From NCBI RefSeq assembly GCF_900102635.1, contig NZ_FMZQ01000011.1, positions 62,001 to 126,000 of the forward strand: a stretch of 64,000 nucleotides of DNA, written 5' to 3'. Below the pieces are notes generated by a model, which was given only the letters and a program-made list of their open reading frames with translations, was not told the origin of the DNA and searched no databases. The stretch is from Ectopseudomonas chengduensis (GTDB lineage: Bacteria; Pseudomonadota; Gammaproteobacteria; Pseudomonadales; Pseudomonadaceae). The position numbers and the translations under genes are program-made. Below, piece after piece: positions 8,407 to 17,589 of this stretch (within the stretch, counting starts at the first letter, position 1; every line of letters starts with the position of its first letter).

Positions 8407-10980
8407 CTAGACGATGAAGTCATCCACGCTTAGTGCGCTTACACCGACCAGTTTGATGGAAAAGTCAGCGTCGAGGTTGCCACTGCTGTTGCCGTAGAGG
8501 ATCAGGTCACTGCCGTCATGCGCGGCCCAGAGCTGCTTGGTGCCAGTGATAACGCCATCTTCCTTGAAGCTCCAGCCCTTGAGCGCGCTGAAGTCGAGCT
8601 TGTCCACTCCTGCCTCATTGAAACCATGAATCACATCCTGCTTGCCTTCGCCGATGCCGAGATCCTTGAGTGAGGTGAAGCGGAAGGTGTCGTCGCCTGC
8701 GCCGCCATGCATGATGTCCGCTCCGGCGCCTCCGATCAGCACGTTTTTTCCGCCCTCACCAGCATAGAGAGTGTCGTCACCGGCACCGCCGCTGAGGATG
8801 TTGTCGCCAGCGTTGCCCCGGATCACGTTGTTCAGCGCGTTGCCGGTCAGGTTGAGCCAGAGGTCTTGAGTGTCACTGGCGTCAAGGTTTTCCAGGTTAG
8901 CGCCGAGGATCAGGGTGGTGGCTTTGCTGGCGTCCGCCATTTTGTCCAGGACATCCTGGCTGACCCGTAGTTGCAGGGTGTCCTCGCCTTCACCTTTCTT
9001 CTCGACGATGCTGTCTTCGAGGGCGACCGTGGCCTTGGTACCTGTGCCCTTGACGATCAGGTCGACGATATAGGTATCGTCGCCCTTGCCGCCGATCATT
9101 CTGTCGACACCGCCTTTGCCGTCGAGGACGTTGTTGCCGGAATTGCCGGTGATGACGTTTTTCAGCCCGTTTCCGGTGCCGTCGAGATGGTCGCTGCCCT
9201 CGAGAATCAGGTTCTCGACGTGGTCGGTGAGTTCGTAGCTGACATGGGCCTTGACCGTATCGGTGCCTTCCTTGTCTTTTTCCTCCACGATGTCACCGAT
9301 GTTTCTGACGATATAGGTGTCGTTGCCCTTGCCTCCAATCAGGGTATCGATACCAGCGCCGCCGTCGAGGATATTGTTGCCGTCGTTGCCCCGCAGGATG
9401 TTATTGAGTGCGTTGCCCGTGCCGTTTAGGGCAGCCCTGCCAGTCAGGATAAGCTCTTCAAGATTTGCACCGAGAGTGAAGTGAACGGAGGAGATGACCG
9501 TGTCCCAGCCTTCGCCGGCGTTTTCGTGCACCTGAGCATCCCTGTGAGTCACATGGTAGGTGTCGTTACCCTTGCCGCCGCGAAGGATGCTGGCGGTCTT
9601 GCCGGCATCGAGAACGTTATTGGCATCGTTGCCGATTATCTCGAACAGGCCGCTGCTGGCGATCTGTACGTTTTCCACTTCAAGCAGGTTAACCGCGCTC
9701 AGGTCGATCACTGCCGGAGCGGAGTTGCTGCTACCTTTGAAGGTGATACGCAGGGTGTCGTTGCCAGCGTCATGGTAGGTGTTCTCGTGATCCCGGTTGA
9801 TCCACTCCAATTCGCGGATGTCATCAAGGACATAGAGGTCGTCGCCGTCCCCACCGACCATGATGTCGAGACCCTTGCCGCCGTCAAGCAGATCGTTTCC
9901 GGCACCACCATATAGTTGATCGTCGCCAGCCAGGCCGAATAGTTGGTCATCGCCGTCGCCACCATAAAGTTCGTCTGAGCCCGCATTGCCGGTGATCTTG
10001 TCATTGCCAGCGCCACCGAAGAGCCAGTTATGACGCTTGTCGGTGCCGGTAATGACGTCGTCGCCGCTCAGCAGGGCCATTAGCAGGTCAACCTGAGAAA
10101 TAGTCCGGTATGAGAGGTAATCAGCTAGCTCGTCCAAGGTGGTTTGGGCCATGGCGCTAGCCTGATAGGAACCGGAGTTGCTCATGCCGTCGGCATAGAG
10201 GCTCTGGCCATTGAACTTGAGGCTGTCCAGCTTGCTGCCGGGCTTGAACGTGCCAGTCAGGGCGTCGTAGGTCAGCCCTAGCTGGCTGCTCAAGGAGAGG
10301 CTGTAGGAGTAAGAAGAAGTGGTCTGGGTCGCTCCGCTCTTTTCGGTCAGTTTCTCGTTATGGGTTTTGTTGTAGGTGTTGATGGTGAGCGTCTGCAGGG
10401 CACCAGTGGATTGGTAGTTGGCCTGCCCCACGAAATTAATCGTGTCCGAAAAAGTCTGACTGCCGTTTATCGAGGTTTCGCTGTTGGAATAGCTCGCTTT
10501 GGCTTTCGTGATGGACAGGCTCTTGTCGCTGCCATAGCCCCGGGCAAGGGCAATGTCTGCGTTGGCGTTGTTCTTGATGGTGGTCTGGGACAATGGCTGC
10601 CCGGCGATATTCTTCGTCGCGTAGTTGTCGTTCAGGGAAAGCTTGTTGTAGCTGGATGAGTGATTACTGTCGGTCAGCTTGATCTCACGGGAGCCGTTGA
10701 CCCAGCCGATATGTTTTTTATTCTCGTCCAGCAGTTTCGTAGTGTCGTAGCGATAGAGCACTTTCGCCGAGAGGTTTGCAGGCGTTCCCACGAATGGGTT
10801 GTAGTCGTCAAATCTGGCCCAGGAAACCTTGCGGGTCTCTAACTGATAGGCTTGGAGGGCAAGGGCGCCCGTGATGCCGTCTACATAGCCGTTATTGGCG
10901 TTGCCATTGAAGCTGTAGTTCAGGGCATCGATGATGTTGGTAAGCAGTGCGAAATTGTCGTTGGTCTTGATTATTGCCAT
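8407..10980 (-). CDS. RTX calcium-binding protein, type I secretion substrate with unrecognised N-terminal domain
   Basis: The 857-residue protein has no Sec signal and no cysteine, as expected for a type I substrate. Residues about 300-385 hold a first block of glycine-rich nonapeptides (GGAGNDKIT, GGDGDDQLF and so on). Further blocks recur to about residue 780, roughly 20 repeats in all. These alternate with VENL..LTG..xLNGTGNxLNN linkers, which fold as calcium-dependent beta rolls. The C-terminus ends LSVDDFIV, acidic then hydrophobic as in type I secretion signals. Residues 1-300 are rich in Ser, Thr, Asn and Tyr. I find no lipase GxSxG, no metalloprotease HExxH and no known toxin motif there. 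The start is supported by AAGGAAG upstream. The unit continues into the exporter genes. Two hand-counted 60-base lines (10321-10380, 10681-10740) are about 50% G+C against 67% in speA (16501-16560), suggesting transfer. Activity unknown. Confidence 0.88.
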   Translation of the reverse strand: MAIIKTNDNFALLTNIIDALNYSFNGNANNGYVDGITGALALQAYQLETRKVSWARFDDYNPFVGTPANLSAKVLYRYDTTKLLDENKKHIGWVNGSREIKLTDSNHSSSYNKLSLNDNYATKNIAGQPLSQTTIKNNANADIALARGYGSDKSLSITKAKASYSNSETSINGSQTFSDTINFVGQANYQSTGALQTLTINTYNKTHNEKLTEKSGATQTTSSYSYSLSLSSQLGLTYDALTGTFKPGSKLDSLKFNGQSLYADGMSNSGSYQASAMAQTTLDELADYLSYRTISQVDLLMALLSGDDVITGTDKRHNWLFGGAGNDKITGNAGSDELYGGDGDDQLFGLAGDDQLYGGAGNDLLDGGKGLDIMVGGDGDDLYVLDDIRELEWINRDHENTYHDAGNDTLRITFKGSSNSAPAVIDLSAVNLLEVENVQIASSGLFEIIGNDANNVLDAGKTASILRGGKGNDTYHVTHRDAQVHENAGEGWDTVISSVHFTLGANLEELILTGRAALNGTGNALNNILRGNDGNNILDGGAGIDTLIGGKGNDTYIVRNIGDIVEEKDKEGTDTVKAHVSYELTDHVENLILEGSDHLDGTGNGLKNVITGNSGNNVLDGKGGVDRMIGGKGDDTYIVDLIVKGTGTKATVALEDSIVEKKGEGEDTLQLRVSQDVLDKMADASKATTLILGANLENLDASDTQDLWLNLTGNALNNVIRGNAGDNILSGGAGDDTLYAGEGGKNVLIGGAGADIMHGGAGDDTFRFTSLKDLGIGEGKQDVIHGFNEAGVDKLDFSALKGWSFKEDGVITGTKQLWAAHDGSDLILYGNSSGNLDADFSIKLVGVSALSVDDFIV

Positions 10981-11264
10981 CTGAGAACATTCTTCCTTGA
11001 ATTAAATATGTCGGCATGAAGGGCTCCGACGTGGGCCCTGCCTTCGGGCATGCCTGTGTCAGATGTTGGCGCTAGACAAGCAGGGCGAGCCTCAGTACCT
11101 GGCAAACAGTCCGCTGTTTTCGATGCTTCACGAATCCAGTGGCGTAACGCTTCGCTATGGCTGCATGGCCGCCGAATGTAGGACCGCGCAGAAGACCGAA
11201 GCCGGGTACGGCTAGTTGTGATGCGCCGGATTTTATAATTCTGCTTATGGTGTGAAAAGGTGGG
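10981..11264 (-). promoter_or_regulatory. Upstream region of the RTX/type I secretion unit
   Basis: This 284-base gap between gcbA and the RTX gene holds no credible coding frame. On the minus strand it contains an AT-rich stretch TTATAAAAT (around 11232-11240) that could serve as a -10 region, and the RTX ribosome binding site AAGGAAG just before the ATG. No clear known operator was recognised. Confidence 0.3.
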
Positions 11265-12887
11265 TTAGCGCATTGTGCGATCCCCGTACAGCTCCACCCG
11301 GTTACGACCACCGTGCTTGGCCTTGTACAGCGCCTCGTCGGCGCGCTTGGACAGTGCGTTGCCATCCAGGCCCGGTTGCAGCATGGCGATGCCGCAGCTG
11401 AAAGTGCAGGACAGGTCCTGCGGCTGGGCCGGGTAGTGGATTTCGGCGAAGCGCTGGCGAATCTCTTCCAGCACCTTGAGCGCTGATTGCTCATCGGTAT
11501 CGGGCAGCACCACGGCAAATTCCTCGCCGCCGTAACGACCGATGTGGTCGGTCTTGCGCAGGCGCTGCTTGAGGAACAGCGCCAGGCTCTTGATCACGCG
11601 GTCGCCCATGGGGTGGCCATAGGTGTCGTTGACCTTCTTGAAGTGGTCGATGTCGAGCATGGCGAAGGCCAGCGGCTGCTCGTCGCGACGGGCGCGAAAG
11701 CAGGCGTCTTCGAGCAGCTGCAGGGTATGGGTGTGGTTGTACAGGCCGGTCAGGCTGTCACGCACCATGCGCGCCTTGAGGTTGCGTGCACGGGCCGCGC
11801 GGTTGCGCACGGTGGCGATCAGATGGCGTGGCTTGATCGGTTTGGTGAGGAAGTCGTCGCCGCCCTCGCTCATGGCGTCGAGCTGCTTGTCCAGGTCGTC
11901 CTCGGCCGACAGATAGATGATCGGTACGCTGACGTAACGGTCGTTGTGGCGGATCACCTTGGCCAGTTCGGTGCCGTTGCAGTCGGGCATGTACATGTCG
12001 AGGATGATCAGGTCTGGCTGGAATTCGGCCAGCGCGTCCATCGCCTGAATCGGCTCGGTCAGGGTGTGGGTGAGAATGCCGGCGCTGTTGAGCACGCGCT
12101 CGGTATGGGTCGCCTGGGCCTTTGAGTCGTCGACGATCAGCACCTTGTACGGGTCGTACTGCGAGACGTGGGTCAGTACCTCGATACGTTCGAGCAGGCT
12201 GGAGGCGTCCAGCGAACCGGTGAAGAACTCCTGCCCACCGGCGCGCACTGCGGCCAGGCGCGTTGGCGTGTCGGTATCGCAGTGGCTGAAGAACAGCAGC
12301 GGAATCTTCTGCTCCAGACCCTCTTGCACCGAGTTGGCAAGTTCCAGACCGGCGCCGGCGAAATCGACGTCCATGACGATGGCAGCCGGGTGGCGCTCGC
12401 TGATGGCGGCGCGGAAGGCGAGCTCATCACTCAGGGCCTGCGCCGCCAGGCCGAAGAAATCCAGTTGCTGGGCCAGACGCTCGGCGCGCTGGGCATCCTG
12501 CAGGGCCAGGTACACCGGTTTGCGCAGTGGTGGCAGGAAGGTCTGTTCGAAGGCATCGCTATGACGCAGACCGGTTCTCGACAAGCGCTGCATGGCCTGA
12601 TTGAGGCGGGCGATCAACGTGCTGTTGAGGCGACCGCGATTTTCCACCACTTCATCGAGGCTGACGCCAATGCTTTGCGCCAGCTGCGCGTGCTCGATCT
12701 GCTCGAAGCGCTCGGCGTAACGCAGCAGGCGCAGGTTGGCCTCGGTCAGCTCAGCCATGCCGGCATCGTTCCATTCGCTGCGTTGCAGGCGCTGCCAGAC
12801 TTCCAGCACCTGGCGTGCCTGGTGAATCACGCGCTGGGCGAAATGGTGCTTGAGGCGATCTCGACTGGGATCCGGGTGCTCGGTCAT
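11265..12887 (-). CDS. gcbA: Response regulator diguanylate cyclase, GcbA-like
   Basis: A 540-residue enzyme making cyclic di-GMP from two GTP. An N-terminal helical region (1-125) precedes a degenerate receiver (about 128-240). A full receiver domain follows at about 248-365, with VDDS, phospho-acceptor Asp in LIILDMYMPD and Lys in LTKPI. A GGDEF domain occupies about 380-535. The active-site motif is GGEEF near residue 453, and the inhibitory RxxD site (RKTD) lies five residues before it, so product inhibition is likely. Architecture and neighbours match PA4843, GcbA, which affects biofilm attachment and dispersal in pseudomonads. Family assignment is firm; the name rests on remembered synteny. 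Confidence 0.88.
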   Translation of the reverse strand: MTEHPDPSRDRLKHHFAQRVIHQARQVLEVWQRLQRSEWNDAGMAELTEANLRLLRYAERFEQIEHAQLAQSIGVSLDEVVENRGRLNSTLIARLNQAMQRLSRTGLRHSDAFEQTFLPPLRKPVYLALQDAQRAERLAQQLDFFGLAAQALSDELAFRAAISERHPAAIVMDVDFAGAGLELANSVQEGLEQKIPLLFFSHCDTDTPTRLAAVRAGGQEFFTGSLDASSLLERIEVLTHVSQYDPYKVLIVDDSKAQATHTERVLNSAGILTHTLTEPIQAMDALAEFQPDLIILDMYMPDCNGTELAKVIRHNDRYVSVPIIYLSAEDDLDKQLDAMSEGGDDFLTKPIKPRHLIATVRNRAARARNLKARMVRDSLTGLYNHTHTLQLLEDACFRARRDEQPLAFAMLDIDHFKKVNDTYGHPMGDRVIKSLALFLKQRLRKTDHIGRYGGEEFAVVLPDTDEQSALKVLEEIRQRFAEIHYPAQPQDLSCTFSCGIAMLQPGLDGNALSKRADEALYKAKHGGRNRVELYGDRTMR

Positions 12888-12980
12888 GGGCCGACTTCTA
12901 TAGGTGGTTAAGTCAGTGGTGGCTTGATGCTATCACTTGCTGGAGGCGCTGACATTGCCGTCGATCAATTGGCGTCGGTA

Positions 12981-13030
12981 TTTCTGTCGAATAAGCGACA
13001 GAAATGTAGTTTTCCCTTACCAGCGGTAAG
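12981..13030. repeat. Two adjacent short inverted repeats between gcbA and the DUF2333 gene
   Basis: The first is a perfect 9-bp palindrome (tttctgtcg at 12981-12989, cgacagaaa at 12996-13004) with a 6-base loop. The second is cttac (13016-13020) and gtaag (13026-13030). They lie in the 257-base divergent promoter region. They could be operators or mRNA hairpins; no known regulator motif was recognised. Confidence 0.4.
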
Positions 13031-13144
13031 TTTGCCCCTCTGCCCTGCGTTTTGCTGTGGGCTTGCCTTATAGTGCGTAGCAGGTCGCAACCCGTTGGTC
13101 GGGTTGTGGTCGAACACTCGAATTCGCTTGAAAAGGACACTGCC

Positions 13145-14206
13145 ATGCTGGACTGGAAGAATCGCGCGACGAACTCGCAAGACGGCGCCGCCAAGACCTC
13201 AGGGGGCGGTCGCAGTGGCGGCAGCCTGATTGCCCGAGCTCTGGGCGGCCTGATCGGTGTCTATCTGCTGATCGCCTTGGTGGTCGGTTGGTACTGGAGT
13301 CAGGAACCGTCTGCCTTCCAGGTCCAGCAGCATGCGCAGAATTCGGCGCAGCAGGCGCAACGGCAGATGGTCACCGGTTACACCTCGGTGGAAACCCTCA
13401 AGCAGGTCGCCAGCACGCTGCTCGACAAGCCGGGCGGCTATCTGTCCAACGATCTTGCGCCACCCGGTCTGTGGCTGGACAACATGCCGAGCTGGGAATA
13501 CGGCGTGCTGGTGCAGGTACGCGATTTCTCGCGTGCGCTGCGCAAGGACTTCGCCCGTTCGCAGTCGCAGTCCACCGAGGACCCGGACCTGGCCAAGGCC
13601 GAGCCGCGTTTTCACTTCGACAACAAGAGCTGGGCGTTGCCGGCGTCCGAGTCCGAGTATCGCGAGGGCATCAAGTCGCTGGACCGCTACCTCGCTCGTC
13701 TGGCCGACCCGGCGCAGAGAAACGCGCAGTTCTATGCGCGTGCCGACAACCTCAACAACTGGCTGGGTGATGCCGGCACACGTCTTGGCTCGCTGTCCCA
13801 GCGGCTGTCCGCCAGCGTGGGTCAGGTGCGCCTGAACGAGAAACTGCAGGTGGGCAGCGATGCCGAAGAGTCCGGGCTGATTGGTGAAGGCGGCGTTTAC
13901 GAGACGCCCTGGCTGCAGATCGATAACGTGTTCTACGAGGCTCGCGGCCAGGCCTGGGCGCTGGCTCATCTGCTACGCGCCATCGAGGTGGACTTCGCCG
14001 ACGTGCTGGCGAAAAAGAACGCCACCGTCAGTGTGCGCCAGATCATTCGTGAGCTGGAGGCCGCGCAGGCCACCCTGTGGAGCCCGATGATCCTCAACGG
14101 CAGCGGTTACGGTGTTCTGGCCAACCACTCGTTGGTGATGGCCAACTACATCTCCCGCGCCAATGCCGGCATGATCGATCTGCGTCAGTTGCTGAGCCAG
14201 GGTTGA
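13145..14206 (+). CDS. DUF2333 family membrane-anchored protein
   Basis: This 353-residue protein of unknown function has a Ser/Gly-rich cytoplasmic start, one membrane segment (about 31-52, LGGLIGVYLLIALVVGWYW) and a large periplasmic helical domain. The ATG at 13145 is preceded by AAAAGG at good spacing; a longer frame from 13052 lacks support. The equivalent P. aeruginosa gene is PA4842, next to gcbA. Its stop overlaps the NUDIX start by one base (TGATG), so the two are translationally coupled. No catalytic motif was found. Confidence 0.85.
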   Translation: MLDWKNRATNSQDGAAKTSGGGRSGGSLIARALGGLIGVYLLIALVVGWYWSQEPSAFQVQQHAQNSAQQAQRQMVTGYTSVETLKQVASTLLDKPGGYLSNDLAPPGLWLDNMPSWEYGVLVQVRDFSRALRKDFARSQSQSTEDPDLAKAEPRFHFDNKSWALPASESEYREGIKSLDRYLARLADPAQRNAQFYARADNLNNWLGDAGTRLGSLSQRLSASVGQVRLNEKLQVGSDAEESGLIGEGGVYETPWLQIDNVFYEARGQAWALAHLLRAIEVDFADVLAKKNATVSVRQIIRELEAAQATLWSPMILNGSGYGVLANHSLVMANYISRANAGMIDLRQLLSQG

Positions 14207-14754
14207 TGGTCGCCATTTCGGCAGCGGAGGCGGCGCATCGTGCTGCCTCCGACCGCGAGCGGGTGGCCTGGGTTGACGAACACGATCGGCCACTGGGTGG
14301 TGTTTCCCGGGCCGAAATGCGCGAGCGCCGGCTGATCGGGCGTGGCACCTACATTCTCCTGTTCAACACGGCCGGTCTGCTGTGTGTGCATCGGCGCACC
14401 CTGAGCAAGGCGCTATATCCCGGTTACTGGGACGTGGCGGCCGGCGGCATGGTGCTCGAAGGCGAGGACTACCGCCTCTCCGCTGAGCGTGAATTGGCCG
14501 AGGAACTGGGCATCGTCGATGCCGACCTGGTCGAGCATGCGCACTTTCTCTATGACGCTCCGGAAAGTCGCCTGTGGTGCATGGCCTATTCGGCGGTATC
14601 CGATGCGCCGCTGGTGTTGCAGCCGGAAGAAGTACTGGAAGCGCGCTTTATCAGCGTCGAGCAGGCGCTGGAAGAAACCCATCGTCTGTCCTATTGCCCC
14701 GATTCGCTGGCGGCGCTGGAGCGCTACATAAACAGGCCGCTTGCGGCTAGCTGA
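14206..14754 (+). CDS. NUDIX hydrolase (YfcD-like)
   Basis: A 182-residue enzyme expected to hydrolyse a nucleoside diphosphate linked to another group. The Nudix box is seen as GGMVLEG-E...RELAEELGI (about residues 80-105), with the conserved Arg, two Glu and Gly. The N-terminal region (VAWVDEHDRPLG) and overall length fit the YfcD subgroup. The start chosen is the ATG inside the TGATG overlap with the DUF2333 gene; a longer frame starting at 14077 would overlap that gene by 130 bases. The substrate is unknown. Confidence 0.87.
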   Translation: MVAISAAEAAHRAASDRERVAWVDEHDRPLGGVSRAEMRERRLIGRGTYILLFNTAGLLCVHRRTLSKALYPGYWDVAAGGMVLEGEDYRLSAERELAEELGIVDADLVEHAHFLYDAPESRLWCMAYSAVSDAPLVLQPEEVLEARFISVEQALEETHRLSYCPDSLAALERYINRPLAAS

Positions 14755-14888
14755 TGTCCCTCTCTCATTTATGGGAGACGACTGCATGGATGCAGGAGGT
14801 AGGGCGACGCAGGATGCCCAAGCCGAGGGGGCCCGAAGGGCGGGAGAGGGTGTTTGTGTCGGCACTTGTATTTCGTCGAGCTTGGCTC

Positions 14889-14940
14889 GTAGGGTGCGCC
14901 TTCACCTCGAACAGGGGGCCTTGGTGCGCACGGCGCACCC
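14889..14940. repeat. REP-like inverted repeat (tagggtgcgc family)
   Basis: The arms gggtgcgc (about 14892-14899) and gcgcaccc (14933-14940) are inverted. The internal segment (acctcg...ggtgcgcacg) resembles the copy at 36870-36920. The rest of the 409-base gap from 14755 to 15163 shows no coding frame I trust; it should also hold the promoter of the SUI1 gene. Confidence 0.55.
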
Positions 14941-15163
14941 AGCGGCGTCGCGGATTTCGAGCGTGCCGTGCGCGATGGCGAACGGCGTCGCCAAAGTGCC
15001 GCACAATGACGCAAATTTGGTCTTAGCAAGCCCGGCCTTTGCCGTTACACTGCGCGGCCTTTTCGGCGGACGTCTGTCCGCTTGCGCTGCCCCTGCCTGA
15101 GTGGGGCTTCGCGGCTGAACCCGTTCAGCCAGTCGCTATCCTGACCCCTACGAGGACAAGCCG

Positions 15164-15535
15164 GTGGTCAAGAAAGCCTCTTCATTCTCCGCCCTGAGCG
15201 GTCTCGTCTATTCCACCGATGGCGGTCGCCATTGCCCGGATTGCAACCAGGCGGTGGATGCCTGCATCTGCAAACAGACACGCATTCCCGATGGCGACGG
15301 TATTGCCCGTGTGCGCCGTGAGACCAAGGGCCGTGGCGGCAAGACCGTCACCACCGTCAGCGGCGTGCCGCTGGCCGAGGAGCCGCTCAAGGAGCTGGCC
15401 AGCGCCTTGAAGAAACGCAGCGGCACCGGCGGCGCACTCAAGGACGGGGTGATCGAGATTCAGGGTGATCACGTCGATCTGCTGTTGGCCGAGCTGAGCA
15501 AACGCGGGTTTACCGCGAAGAAGTCCGGCGGCTGA
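15164..15535 (+). CDS. SUI1/eIF1-family translation factor homologue (YciH-like)
   Basis: This 123-residue protein has a short zinc-ribbon-like N-terminus with four cysteines (CPDCNQAVDACIC, about 23-35) and a C-terminal SUI1 fold (about 45-118) ending in a basic tail. E. coli YciH can influence start-codon selection; the physiological role in Pseudomonas is unclear. The start is a GTG at 15164 behind a GAGGA ribosome binding site. It lies directly before speA, as PA4840 does before PA4839. Confidence 0.9.
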   Translation: MVKKASSFSALSGLVYSTDGGRHCPDCNQAVDACICKQTRIPDGDGIARVRRETKGRGGKTVTTVSGVPLAEEPLKELASALKKRSGTGGALKDGVIEIQGDHVDLLLAELSKRGFTAKKSGG

Positions 15536-15555
15536 TAAGCCCTTTTCTAAACTTC

Positions 15556-15594
15556 GATGACGTTAGTACGGTCAACCGCCGAGCAAACGTCATC
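15556..15594 (+). promoter_or_regulatory. Perfect 9-bp dyad in the speA promoter region
   Basis: gatgacgtt (15556-15564) and aacgtcatc (15586-15594) are exact reverse complements, 21 bases apart. A candidate -10 (cataat, about 15602-15607) follows directly. The dyad could bind a regulator of polyamine synthesis. No known protein was matched. Confidence 0.4.
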
Positions 15595-15656
15595 TTGCTT
15601 TCATAATTTCTAAACTGGCCGCCAGCAAGGTCAGGCTTTTCTCATGGGAGAACCCG

Positions 15657-17570
15657 ATGTCCGCACGACGCACCCGCAAAGACGACGGCAGCCAATGGAC
15701 CGTAGCCGATAGCCGTAGTGTCTATGGCATTCGCCATTGGGGCGCCGGTTACTTTTCGATCAACGATGCCGGACGTATCGAAGTGCGTCCCAATGGGCCG
15801 GACAGCCAGCCCATCGATCTTTATCAGCAGGTCGACGAGCTGCGTCAGAGCGGCCTGTCGCTGCCGCTGCTGGTGCGTTTCCCGGACATTCTGCAAGATC
15901 GCGTGCGCCGCCTGACCGGTGCCTTCGACGCCAGTATCGAGCGCCTGGAGTACCAGAGCCGTTACACCGCGCTGTACCCGATCAAGGTCAACCAGCAGGA
16001 AGCGGTGATCGAGAACATCATCGCCACGCAGAACGTCTCCATCGGCCTCGAAGCCGGCTCCAAGCCCGAGCTGCTGGCCGTGCTGGCGCTGGCGCCGAAG
16101 GGCGGCACCATCGTCTGCAACGGTTACAAGGACCGCGAGTTCATCCGCCTGGCGCTGATGGGGCAGAAGCTCGGCCACAACGTGTTCATCGTCATCGAGA
16201 AAGAGTCGGAAGTCGCCCTGGTGATCGAGGAGGCCGCTGACCTCAAGGTCGCGCCGCAGATCGGCCTGCGCGTGCGCCTGTCCTCGCTGGCATCTTCCAA
16301 GTGGGCCGACACCGGTGGCGAGAAGTCCAAGTTCGGTCTGTCCGCAGCGCAGATCCTGCAGGTGGTGGAGCGCTTCCGCGCTGCCGGGCTGGATCAGGGC
16401 ATCCGCCTGCTGCACTTTCACATGGGTTCGCAGATCGCCAACATCGCCGACTACCGCAAGGGCTTCCGCGAGGCCATCCGCTACTACGGCGAGCTTCGCG
16501 CCATGGGCCTGCCGGTCGATCATATCGACGTCGGCGGTGGCCTCGGTGTGGACTACGACGGTACCCATTCGCGCAATGCCAGCTCGATCAACTACGACAT
16601 GCAGGACTACGCCGATGCCGTGGTCGACATGCTCAAGGAGTTCTGCGACCGCCAGGAAATCCCCCATCCGCACATCTTCTCCGAGAGCGGCCGGGCGATG
16701 ACCGCGCACCATGCCGTGCTGCTGGTGCAGGTCACCGACGTCGAGCGGCACAACGACAAGGTGCCGGAGATCGACGCCAGCGTCGAGCAGCCGGAAGTGT
16801 TGCAGGTGCTGATCGAACTACTGGAAGACAGCGACCCGGAAATGGTCGCCGAGACCTACTGGCGCGCCACCCACTACATCGAGGAAGTGGCTGCGCAGTA
16901 TTCGGCTGGCAAGCTCAGCCTGGCGCAGAAGGCGCTGGCCGAGCAGTGTTACTTCGCCATCTGCCGTCGCCTGCACAACCAGCTCAAGGCGCGTCAGCGC
17001 TCGCACCGTGCGGTGCTCGACGAGCTCAACGACAAGCTGGCCGACAAGTACATCTGCAACTTCTCGGTATTCCAGAGCCTGCCGGACACCTGGGCCATCG
17101 GCCAGATTCTGCCCATCCTGCCGCTGTCACGCCTGGACGAAGAGCCGCTGCGCCGCGCCGTGCTGCAGGACCTGACCTGCGACTCCGACGGCAAGATCCG
17201 TCAGTACGTCGACGAGCAGTCGATCGAGACCAGCCTGCCGGTACACGAGATCCGCGAGGGTGAGGACTATGTGCTGGGCATCTTCCTGGTCGGCGCCTAT
17301 CAGGAAATCCTTGGCGATATGCACAACCTGTTCGGCGATACCGACTCGGTGAACATCTACCAGGGCGCCGATGGCAGCGTGGTGCATGCCGGCATCGAGA
17401 CCCACGACACCATCGAGGACATGCTGCGCTACGTGCACCTGTCGCCGGAAGAGCTGATGACCCACTACCGCGACAAGGTGGCCAGCGCCAAGATCAGCGC
17501 CCGCGAGCGTACGCAGTTCCTCGATGCCTTGCGCCTGGGACTGACCCGCTCGTCCTACCTGGCGTCGTAA
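15657..17570 (+). CDS. speA: Biosynthetic arginine decarboxylase
   Basis: A PLP-dependent enzyme that decarboxylates arginine to agmatine, the first step of the agmatine route to putrescine. The 637-residue length matches the family. The PLP lysine lies in ALYPIKVNQ (about residue 110), the N-terminal alanine-racemase-like barrel contains HFHMGSQI and VGGGLGVDYDG, and the C-terminal barrel follows. The ATG at 15657 has GGGAGA upstream. It is downstream of the SUI1 gene with 121 bases between, containing a dyad and its own likely promoter. Confidence 0.96.
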   Translation: MSARRTRKDDGSQWTVADSRSVYGIRHWGAGYFSINDAGRIEVRPNGPDSQPIDLYQQVDELRQSGLSLPLLVRFPDILQDRVRRLTGAFDASIERLEYQSRYTALYPIKVNQQEAVIENIIATQNVSIGLEAGSKPELLAVLALAPKGGTIVCNGYKDREFIRLALMGQKLGHNVFIVIEKESEVALVIEEAADLKVAPQIGLRVRLSSLASSKWADTGGEKSKFGLSAAQILQVVERFRAAGLDQGIRLLHFHMGSQIANIADYRKGFREAIRYYGELRAMGLPVDHIDVGGGLGVDYDGTHSRNASSINYDMQDYADAVVDMLKEFCDRQEIPHPHIFSESGRAMTAHHAVLLVQVTDVERHNDKVPEIDASVEQPEVLQVLIELLEDSDPEMVAETYWRATHYIEEVAAQYSAGKLSLAQKALAEQCYFAICRRLHNQLKARQRSHRAVLDELNDKLADKYICNFSVFQSLPDTWAIGQILPILPLSRLDEEPLRRAVLQDLTCDSDGKIRQYVDEQSIETSLPVHEIREGEDYVLGIFLVGAYQEILGDMHNLFGDTDSVNIYQGADGSVVHAGIETHDTIEDMLRYVHLSPEELMTHYRDKVASAKISARERTQFLDALRLGLTRSSYLAS

Positions 17571-17589
17571 ACCGCCTGCGGCAACTCCG

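Noticed and set aside
8770..10060. Tandem DNA repeats in the RTX gene region as a satellite or CRISPR
   Set aside because: The periodicity of about 27 bases comes from the nonapeptide calcium-binding repeats of the coding sequence.
12913..13194. Minus-strand frame between gcbA and the DUF2333 gene
   Set aside because: It spans two palindromes and the DUF2333 promoter and start; no ribosome binding site or domain.
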